A stretch of 8,200 nt of DNA, taken from contig CAZEGF010000043.1 in NCBI GenBank assembly GCA_964511965.1, positions 1 through 8,200 on the forward strand, given 5' to 3'. This document shows positions 1-4,133 of the stretch, in pieces; the stretch's first letter is position 1; every line of letters starts with the position of its first letter. The position numbers were made by a program, and so were the translations under genes. The DNA is from JAUSNA01 sp964511965 (GTDB lineage Bacteria > Patescibacteriota > Microgenomatia > Levybacterales > GWA1-39-11). The notes under the pieces are model-generated. The model made no database searches. It was not told the origin of the DNA and worked only from the letters and a program-made list of their open reading frames with translations.

Positions 1-65
1 ATAAATTGCTTGTAAAAAGTCTTTTCATCAAATAAACTAGTGGAAGAAGGACTAATTGAGCTCAT
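1..65 (-). CDS. 5' end of an unidentified gene running off the left edge
   Basis: On the minus strand an ATG at 65-63 opens a frame that stays open to the window edge (21 codons, beginning MSSISPSSTSLFDEKTFYKQ). The start is supported by a perfect AGGAGG six nt upstream and by a 14-nt overlap with the end of the preceding minus-strand frame, the usual picture of translational coupling within an operon. Too little protein is visible to name a family; the first 12 residues are Ser-rich and probably flexible. It is the only gene in the window with a strong Shine-Dalgarno site. Confidence 0.7.
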   Translation of the reverse strand, partial: MSSISPSSTSLFDEKTFYKQF

Positions 66-177
66 TTTGTTCCTCCTTTAGTTTGCGAAGTCTGTCTAAC
101 CAAGCTAAAAGCGGTTCGAAATAAAGCGCAGTGGGGTCACAGAATGATTGACAAAATTCTCTACATTCTTTTTGCAA
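52..177 (-). CDS. small frame (about 41 aa) coupled to the left-edge gene; possible small protein or gene remnant
   Basis: On the minus strand a frame ends at TAG 54-52 and reads back without a stop to a TGA at 189-187. Its sequence looks protein-like: three cysteines spaced C-x3-C-x3-C near the start, then a Trp- and Leu-bearing segment (FEPLLAWLDRLRKLKEEQ) that would form a charged amphipathic helix. It overlaps the next gene by 14 nt and contains that gene's ribosome site, which argues that it is translated. There is no ATG or GTG; the best start is TTG at 177-175, with only a weak, too-close AAGG. The frame overlaps by 34 bp, head to head, the start of the + strand membrane-protein gene. 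It could instead be the C-terminal tail of a decayed gene. No family recognised. Confidence 0.4.
   Translation of the reverse strand: MQKECREFCQSFCDPTALYFEPLLAWLDRLRKLKEEQNELN
72..77 (-). promoter_or_regulatory. Shine-Dalgarno site of the left-edge gene
   Basis: The minus strand reads AAAGGAGGAACAAAATG, so AGGAGG lies six nt before the ATG at 65-63. It sits inside the last codons of the upstream small frame, which suggests that the two are translated in a coupled way. It shows that this genome does use the anti-Shine-Dalgarno sequence, which makes its absence at the other starts meaningful. Confidence 0.8.
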
Positions 178-497
178 TTCCTTTTTTCAGCCAACTAAAT
201 CCTACTTTTATTTTTATTCTTGGATGTCTTGCTCTGATAACTTTGCCTTTTATTGTTATTAAATTGCGTATTTTTCCTTCGCTACTAGTAGGAGCTTTGT
301 TTGCCATTCCAATCTGGTTAGCTATTTCAGGCATTATTTCATTGGTTTTCTTCACCTGTAATAAATCAATAACTTCAATATGTTTGGGTTTTGTAACTGG
401 ATTATTTTTTGGTATCTTCGTAACTCTAATTTTTTATTTTATTCTTTATTATTTAAAGATAGCCTATTATTTTAAATACCAACGCAAGAGCAATTAA
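144..497 (+). CDS. small integral membrane protein, function unknown (117 aa)
   Basis: A very hydrophobic protein rich in Phe, Ile and Leu. About four membrane segments can be drawn, near residues 5-20, 21-40, 44-69 and 77-107, the last running into an aromatic, basic tail (YYFKYQRKSN) that probably lies in the cytoplasm. There is no signal peptidase site, catalytic motif or recognised family. The ATG at 144 is the only ATG in the hydrophobic N-terminal region, but no good Shine-Dalgarno site or -10 box precedes it (only a GGGG about 10 nt upstream), and its first 34 bp overlap a minus-strand small frame. It stands alone: the next gene points towards it, with 86 nt between their ends and no clear terminator there. 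Confidence 0.6.
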   Translation: MIDKILYILFAIPFFSQLNPTFIFILGCLALITLPFIVIKLRIFPSLLVGALFAIPIWLAISGIISLVFFTCNKSITSICLGFVTGLFFGIFVTLIFYFILYYLKIAYYFKYQRKSN

Positions 498-583
498 AAA
501 GTACAACACTTAACTGAAAGAATAATTTGCATATTTCATTGATTATAAATTCGTTCATTGCATCAATGTGCACATTTAAATCT

Positions 584-1039
584 TTATTTTCTCATCCCTG
601 GGTCGGTTGGAGAAACTCTTTGAAGTAATTTTTCCTGAAACTGGGTCAATGTTCCTACGATGTGCGTTGCGTGTGTCTCCAAAAGCTGAGGATCTTTAAA
701 CTTAGAAATTCCAAGCTTTGCCCCGGCTTCTATTATCCTTTGTTGATAAATTTCTTCTTCAGACAATCGGAATAAAGACATTCTTACGGTTTCATCAGGA
801 ATATCATTAATGAAAAAATTTGCGGCTACTGCGGAAAGCAACATTTGTAGCCCTCCACCATGCTTTGAATTTGCAAAAACATGAAAAAGTTGAGACCTCT
901 CCTTTAATCCTTTATCTTGATAATGCATGGCAAATGAAGCTAGAGTCCCTTCTGACAATTGTGGTACTCCTAAATTTGCCAGACATTCAACAGCAATATC
1001 GGTCGTTCTATGTTCAAATGGCAATGCAGGCTGTTCCAT
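584..1039 (-). CDS. soluble protein of unknown function (151 aa)
   Basis: A soluble, probably mostly helical protein without signal peptide or membrane segment. The middle holds a conserved-looking stretch (HVFANSKHGGGLQMLLSAVA, about residues 51-70) and the end is basic (DPGMRK). I do not recognise a family. I chose the ATG at 1039 over the upstream in-frame TTG at 1045, because TTGACT (1074-1069), a 16-nt spacer and TATAAT (1052-1047) end seven nt before this ATG, so transcription should begin at or next to the start codon. There is no Shine-Dalgarno site. The gene is divergent from the hydrolase gene that begins at 1097. Overlapping + strand frames in the region 820-1112 look like shadows. 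Confidence 0.7.
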   Translation of the reverse strand: MEQPALPFEHRTTDIAVECLANLGVPQLSEGTLASFAMHYQDKGLKERSQLFHVFANSKHGGGLQMLLSAVAANFFINDIPDETVRMSLFRLSEEEIYQQRIIEAGAKLGISKFKDPQLLETHATHIVGTLTQFQEKLLQRVSPTDPGMRK

Positions 1040-1046
1040 ATTCAAA

Positions 1047-1074
1047 ATTATATCCCCGGATAATTCTGAGTCAA
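1047..1074 (-). promoter_or_regulatory. promoter of the 151-aa gene, predicting a leaderless mRNA
   Basis: Minus strand: -35 TTGACT at 1074-1069 (5 of 6 matches to TTGACA), 16-nt spacer, perfect -10 TATAAT at 1052-1047, then seven nt to the ATG at 1039. The expected start of transcription is at or within a base or two of the A of ATG. This is the most complete sigma-70-type promoter in the window. Confidence 0.7.
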
Positions 1075-1081
1075 GCGATGA

Positions 1082-1090
1082 TGTTATACT
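1082..1090 (+). promoter_or_regulatory. extended -10 element of the hydrolase gene
   Basis: TGTTATACT forms an extended -10 (TGn plus TATACT) and is followed by six nt and then the GTG at 1097. No good -35 is seen at the right distance, which the TGn element can make up for. The placement predicts a leaderless transcript and supports the unusual GTG start. Confidence 0.5.
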
Positions 1091-1096
1091 TCATGT

Positions 1097-1801
1097 GTGC
1101 TTAAAAACGTAAGAGACGTACTAACAAAACCCTTCAGAGAGATATATTTTATATTTACATATCCGATAATATCCAAATTGTATAACCCGATAGATACAGA
1201 TGTAATTTCAAATTACAAAGGTACAATTGTCATCGTCGAATGTTGGTTCCAAAAAAATACTTATCATAGTTTCTGGAAATCTTATTTGGAAAGAAAAGGC
1301 TACAAAACAATACTTTTAAGTTTTACGGATATGAACGAAGACTTTTCTGTCACGGCAAAGAAAATAAATAAGTTCATTACAGCTCAAAAAATCAAAAACT
1401 TTACACTTGTTGGAATTAGCGCAGGAGCAATTGCTTGTCTCTACTATCTAAATCATTTTAACGGCTGGGAAAAAACAAAAATTTTCATAAGCGTAGCTGG
1501 CCCATTACGTGGATCTTGGATGGCTTTTCTTATATATTTTACGAAAAAGGGTAGATCGCTAGTACCAAAAAGTGCCCTTCTTACGCAACTTACAAATATG
1601 GAGATCCCAAAGAATAAAATGGTAACCTTATCAGCAACCATAGATGAACTTGTGCCTCTTAATAGCAGCGTATTAGATGGAATTCCTTCATATATCATAA
1701 AAGTCTATGGTCATAATTTCTTCCACTTAGATCATAAGGAGACATACGATCTTATCGCAAAGCTTGCCAGTGATAGCTATTCATCCTCTAGTAAACTATA
1801 A
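1097..1801 (+). CDS. alpha/beta-hydrolase fold protein, lipase/esterase-like (234 aa)
   Basis: The layout is that of a serine hydrolase. A first beta strand (GTIVIVECWF) is followed by a helix and second strand (YKTILLSF). The nucleophile elbow G-I-S-A-G puts Ser at residue 108. A late strand ends in ATIDELVP with a likely acid at Asp183, and the C-terminal GHNFFHLDH gives a likely catalytic His206. This matches lipase- or PGAP1-like enzymes that split esters or thioesters; the substrate cannot be told. There is no signal peptide, so it is probably cytoplasmic or loosely membrane-associated through the aromatic N-terminus. The GTG start at 1097 is supported by the -10 box just upstream; no other ATG or GTG start fits before the first strand. 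The ATP-grasp gene follows after 17 nt, so the two are probably co-transcribed. Confidence 0.75.
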   Translation: MLKNVRDVLTKPFREIYFIFTYPIISKLYNPIDTDVISNYKGTIVIVECWFQKNTYHSFWKSYLERKGYKTILLSFTDMNEDFSVTAKKINKFITAQKIKNFTLVGISAGAIACLYYLNHFNGWEKTKIFISVAGPLRGSWMAFLIYFTKKGRSLVPKSALLTQLTNMEIPKNKMVTLSATIDELVPLNSSVLDGIPSYIIKVYGHNFFHLDHKETYDLIAKLASDSYSSSSKL

Positions 1802-1804
1802 TGG

Positions 1805-1810
1805 GATAAT
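1805..1810 (+). promoter_or_regulatory. possible internal -10 box before the ATP-grasp gene
   Basis: GATAAT lies eight nt before the ATG at 1819, and a perfect TATAAT at 1797-1802 overlaps the hydrolase stop codon. Either could drive a second, short-leader or leaderless transcript of the ATP-grasp gene. No Shine-Dalgarno site is present. The region is very AT-rich, so chance matches are possible. Confidence 0.3.
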
Positions 1811-1818
1811 AAGATATT

Positions 1819-2952
1819 ATGAAAAAAACTAACACATTTGATGTGATGGTTGTCTACACTGAAAATGTAGCAACAAGCTCCTCTTCAAAAAAAATGGGCA
1901 ATCACTCCCCATTTGCTCTTGCTACAGAACGCAAGCATTACGACATAGCCTATGCCTACTTTCTAACACAATGTGAGAAGTCAGGCCTTAAGGCAGCATT
2001 TACAACATCTGATGATATTATTGGACCAGGTACTTGTAAAACGTACTGGACATACAAAAATAATAATTGGCATAAATATGATAAATTTGGGTTTGCTCCT
2101 ATAATATTTGACAAAGTTTCTCCGTTGAGCATAAAACTTGCTCGCAAAAGAGACCTTCTCTTTTCAAATGGAACATCTCTACCATTCAATGACCCAAATC
2201 TTCTTGTAATTTTCAATGATAAGCTAAAAACTTTCAAAAAATTGACCGAGCATACTGTTCCAACAGTAAATATCACTCTAAAAACGGTCATAAATTCGTT
2301 AATCAAATTAGATAATCTGATTGCTCTTCACAAAAACTACAAAGACTTTACTACGGAATTTATACTCAAAGACAGATTTGGAGCCGGTGGAATTGATATA
2401 TATAAAATAGGCATAAATCCTATCGAAGAGATCACAAAAATCCTTACATTAAATCAAAATGTTTCATTTATATTACAACCTTTCACAAAATTTGATGAAG
2501 GATATACTCATAATGATACAAAGGGTTATACTGACATACGTATTATTTACTCTCAGGGAAAAATTGTTCAAAGATACATAAGAACGGCAAAAAAGAAAGA
2601 TTTTAGATGCAATGAGCACCAAGGAGGAAGTGTTACATATATTAACTCGTCTCAAGTTCCAAAAAGCGTAAAAATTGCCTCCAAAGCAATACTTAAGATA
2701 TTAAACGGTAAGAATTCTCTTTTTGCTCTCGATTTTATCGTTAGTAATAATGGGAACGCTTATTTTTTGGAGGGAAATATTAATCCCGGAATTTATTGGA
2801 GTCTTAACTCTTACGAAGACAAAATAAATACAAAAAAACTCATAAGAATTATCGTAAAAGAAATTGTAAGACGTTCAGACAAACGTTACAAATTGCCGGA
2901 ACAAGTTTTGTCAGACCACAAACCGGATTTTGCTTTTTCTGCGGTCATTTGA
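1819..2952 (+). CDS. ATP-grasp ligase of the RimK/GshB type, substrate unknown (377 aa)
   Basis: ATP-grasp enzymes activate a carboxylate as an acyl phosphate and join it to an amine or similar group. Visible marks in order: an N-terminal preATP-grasp-like domain (to about residue 140, with APIIFDKVSP at 93-102); the ATP-binding lysine strand and glycine loop (K184 then FGAGG, 187-191); a D-x-R strand (D239, R241) typical of RimK-like enzymes; and the metal/ATP site with D305, E318, N320 and N322 in FLEGNINPG. All key positions seem intact, so it should be active. It has no signal peptide. The N-terminal half recalls YheC/YheD-like ATP-grasp proteins, but I would not assign one. It follows the hydrolase gene by 17 nt. 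The last 22 codons lie antisense to the thermonuclease gene and fall outside the conserved fold. It is the only gene here that ends in TGA. Confidence 0.85.
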   Translation: MKKTNTFDVMVVYTENVATSSSSKKMGNHSPFALATERKHYDIAYAYFLTQCEKSGLKAAFTTSDDIIGPGTCKTYWTYKNNNWHKYDKFGFAPIIFDKVSPLSIKLARKRDLLFSNGTSLPFNDPNLLVIFNDKLKTFKKLTEHTVPTVNITLKTVINSLIKLDNLIALHKNYKDFTTEFILKDRFGAGGIDIYKIGINPIEEITKILTLNQNVSFILQPFTKFDEGYTHNDTKGYTDIRIIYSQGKIVQRYIRTAKKKDFRCNEHQGGSVTYINSSQVPKSVKIASKAILKILNGKNSLFALDFIVSNNGNAYFLEGNINPGIYWSLNSYEDKINTKKLIRIIVKEIVRRSDKRYKLPEQVLSDHKPDFAFSAVI

Positions 2953-3443
2953 GCAGATTTATATTCTTTTTGATATTTATAAGGAATGTCATACGTATAT
3001 TCATAAGCGTATCCACTACGTATCATTTCAAGACCATAATCTGTACCGTTTGGAAGAAATGCGTATCGAAGTAATCTTCCATATTTATCTTTGTCACCCT
3101 GGGTTGGATCTGATTCTAGTCTAACTGATTGACCAGTAAGTAAGCTCTTTGCATGGTCAGAGGCCTCGTGACCAAAACACTCCACTTTTCGCCTGGGATC
3201 GACTGTTTCTGGAGTATTTATTCCCAATATCCTTATTTTTTCATTTTTCCCATTCATTAAAACACTTATCGTGTCCCCATCTATAACTTTTGATACCTGA
3301 TAGCTGTTTTGATCTAACTGTTTTGATATTTCTGATACCGACAGAACGGATTTTTGTGGATAGTACTTTTTGTAAATCTGAAATCCCAGAAATACTAAAA
3401 ATAAGATTGAAGAAATTAAAAAACGGGTGTTTTTTTGTGACAC
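2886..3443 (-). CDS. membrane-anchored thermonuclease (staphylococcal nuclease family, 185 aa)
   Basis: A calcium-dependent nuclease of the SNase fold that cuts DNA and RNA, probably outside the membrane. Residues 8-24 form a single hydrophobic N-terminal helix, best read as an uncleaved anchor or signal. The nuclease domain runs from about 48 to 177. Compared with S. aureus nuclease, D57 matches D21, R71 matches R35, E79 matches E43 (IRILGINTPE) and R123 matches R87 (DKYGRLLRY), so the catalytic set is present; D40 is replaced by N76. C89 (ECFGHEA) and C181 could form a disulfide, which fits an extracytoplasmic place. The likely role is digestion of external nucleic acid. The start is GTG at 3443-3441, 12 nt after the greA stop, with a TATACT six nt upstream and no Shine-Dalgarno site. 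The 3' end overlaps the ATP-grasp gene by 67 bp. Confidence 0.92.
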   Translation of the reverse strand: MSQKNTRFLISSILFLVFLGFQIYKKYYPQKSVLSVSEISKQLDQNSYQVSKVIDGDTISVLMNGKNEKIRILGINTPETVDPRRKVECFGHEASDHAKSLLTGQSVRLESDPTQGDKDKYGRLLRYAFLPNGTDYGLEMIRSGYAYEYTYDIPYKYQKEYKSAQMTAEKAKSGLWSDKTCSGNL

Positions 3444-3449
3444 AAAGCC

Positions 3450-3455
3450 AGTATA
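3450..3455 (-). promoter_or_regulatory. possible -10 box of the thermonuclease gene
   Basis: TATACT (3455-3450, minus strand) starts right after the greA stop codon and ends six nt before the GTG start. No convincing -35 or TGn element is seen, so the gene may rely mainly on read-through from greA. The geometry equals that of the hydrolase gene (TATACT, six nt, GTG). Confidence 0.4.
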
Positions 3456-3923
3456 CTACGAATTGATTGCGAGGATTTTGTAGGAAATTGTTCCCTTGGG
3501 AGCTTCAAAGACTGCAGTCTCCCCTACTTTTTTACCCATAAGAGCCCGTCCTAGCGGAGAATTTTGAGAGATCTTTTTTTCTAACGGATCTGCCTCATAA
3601 TCACCAACGATATGAAAAATAGTTTTAATATTTGCGTTTGAAACCGTTACTTTACTACCAATTGAAACTTCACCATCACTACCCTCAATAACATCGGCCA
3701 ATTTTATCTGAATTTCGGTTCTAAATATTTGACTATCAATTGATCTAAGCCGTGCCTTAGCAGCTGTGTATAACCCGTTTTCGGAAAGATCACCCATACT
3801 TCGAGCCTCAGCCAATGTTTTAACTGCTGCAGGTCTCTCTTTTTGAAGCGTTTCGAGTTCTTTTTGAAGCTTTTGAAACCCTTCTTTTGTAACTGGAATG
3901 CGTTTTGGAGTTCTTATAGCCAT
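3456..3923 (-). CDS. greA: transcription elongation factor GreA (155 aa)
   Basis: GreA enters the secondary channel of RNA polymerase and stimulates cleavage of backtracked RNA. The N-terminal coiled coil (about residues 12-75) carries the tip loop ARSMGDLSENGLYTAAK, with the two acidic tip residues D45 and E48 that act at the polymerase active site. The C-terminal FKBP-like domain (about 80-155) ends with the family signature SPLGRALMGKKVGET followed by PKGTISYKILAI. Length is normal (about 155-160). The tip reads ENGLY where ENAEY is usual, a mild change. The ATG at 3923-3921 lies seven nt after a perfect TATAAT, with no Shine-Dalgarno site, which points to a leaderless mRNA. It is divergent from bipA and probably co-transcribed with the thermonuclease gene. 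Confidence 0.95.
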   Translation of the reverse strand: MAIRTPKRIPVTKEGFQKLQKELETLQKERPAAVKTLAEARSMGDLSENGLYTAAKARLRSIDSQIFRTEIQIKLADVIEGSDGEVSIGSKVTVSNANIKTIFHIVGDYEADPLEKKISQNSPLGRALMGKKVGETAVFEAPKGTISYKILAINS

Positions 3924-3930
3924 AGTATCT

Positions 3931-3936
3931 ATTATA
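3931..3936 (-). promoter_or_regulatory. -10 box of greA
   Basis: A perfect TATAAT on the minus strand (3936-3931) ends seven nt before the greA ATG. A -35 is poor (GTTTTA at 17-nt spacing). The start of transcription should fall at or next to the ATG. It is only 12 bp from the divergent bipA -10 box. Confidence 0.55.
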
Positions 3937-3945
3937 ACCTATTTT

Positions 3946-3954
3946 TGGTATAAT
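3946..3954 (+). promoter_or_regulatory. extended -10 promoter reading towards bipA
   Basis: TGGTATAAT is a perfect extended -10 (TGn TATAAT); no good -35 is visible at 16-18 nt. Transcription would start near 3961, giving a leader of about 140 nt before the bipA ATG at 4102. A weaker CATTAT hexamer at 4090-4095, six nt before the bipA ATG, could give a second, leaderless start. Confidence 0.6.
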
Positions 3955-3966
3955 AAAACTTATAGT

Positions 3967-4002
3967 ATGACACGTGTGCCCGCGTGTCGTTTTTTTATTT
4001 AA
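3967..4002 (+). other. tiny leader frame over the hairpin (11 codons)
   Basis: An ATG about six nt after the predicted transcription start opens a frame MTRVPACRFFI that ends with TAA at 4000-4002. It covers the whole hairpin and T-tract, so a ribosome on it would melt the stem. It ends one nt before the next ATG at 4004. Such short frames arise often by chance; there is no run of codons for one amino acid as in classic leader peptides. Confidence 0.25.
3968..3996 (+). terminator. terminator-like hairpin with T-tract in the bipA leader
   Basis: GACACG (3969-3974) pairs perfectly with CGTGTC (3983-3988) around an eight-base loop, with possible G-T pairs at either end, and seven T follow (3990-3996). 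This has the form of a rho-independent terminator on the + strand. No + strand gene lies just upstream, since greA points the other way, so the only transcript it could stop is the one from the TGGTATAAT promoter, about 30 nt after its start. An attenuator, or simply a 5' hairpin, is therefore more likely than an ordinary gene-end terminator. Confidence 0.5.
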
Positions 4003-4003
4003 T

Positions 4004-4078
4004 ATGGATACACAAATACGTAACATCGCTATTATAGGAAAGTTTCGGACAAGAAAATTGATTGTAACTTTCATATAA
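4004..4078 (+). other. 24-codon leader frame that mimics the start of BipA
   Basis: This frame begins MDTQIRNIAIIGKF and stops at TAA 4076-4078. Its first residues match the real BipA N-terminus (MNINQIRNIAIIAH), and a 20-nt stretch is identical at the DNA level. After about codon 11 the likeness ends and no GTP-binding P-loop follows. It is either a broken duplicate of the bipA start or a regulatory decoy frame. No ribosome site is seen before it. Confidence 0.35.
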
Positions 4079-4133
4079 CATCGATGTCTCATTATTAAAA
4101 TATGAATATAAATCAAATACGTAACATCGCTAT
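4013..4133 (+). repeat. 20-nt exact direct repeat flanking the bipA leader
   Basis: The 20 bases at 4013-4032 recur exactly at 4114-4133, offset 101 nt. The second copy encodes BipA residues 5-11; the first is in the same reading register relative to an upstream ATG. An 8-nt core, TAACATCG, appears a third time at 4076-4083, inside the spacer. Confidence 0.85.
4078..4087. promoter_or_regulatory. 10-bp palindrome in the bipA leader
   Basis: ACATCGATGT is a perfect 10-bp palindrome 15 nt before the bipA ATG. Its left half ACATCG is also the core of both copies of the direct repeat, so its right half CGATGT can pair in RNA with either copy. It might be an operator or part of a switchable RNA structure; a palindrome this short can also be chance. 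Confidence 0.25.

Noticed and set aside
113..120. GGTTCGAA resembling a tRNA T-loop.
   Set aside because: No flanking T-stem, acceptor stem or anticodon arm can be formed around it on either strand.
161..200. A frame shift at the run of six A on the minus strand (near 182-187) joining the small left frame to an upstream frame.
   Set aside because: The shift needed is +1, not the -1 for which such runs are known, and the upstream frame looks like a shadow of the hydrophobic + strand protein.
537..568. Inverted repeat CATTGAT/ATCAATG between the two convergent genes, considered as a terminator.
   Set aside because: The stem is only 7 AT-rich bp with an 18-nt loop and no T-tract on either strand.
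1040..1045. TTG at 1045 as the start of the 151-aa protein.
   Set aside because: The TATAAT at 1052-1047 is directly next to it, so a transcript from this promoter would not include it; ATG 1039 fits the promoter.
820..1112. Two + strand open frames of 94 and 61 codons opposite the 151-aa gene.
   Set aside because: They have no promoter or ribosome site of their own, are antisense to a gene with a good promoter, and their sequences look like shadow translations.
2950..2973. TGA as a possible sense codon: the ATP-grasp frame could read through TGA at 2950 and 2971 to TAA at 2980, as in lineages where UGA means glycine.
   Set aside because: No in-frame TGA occurs inside any of the conserved genes (greA, bipA, thermonuclease, ATP-grasp enzymes), although glycine is common in them. 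The standard code explains all of them.
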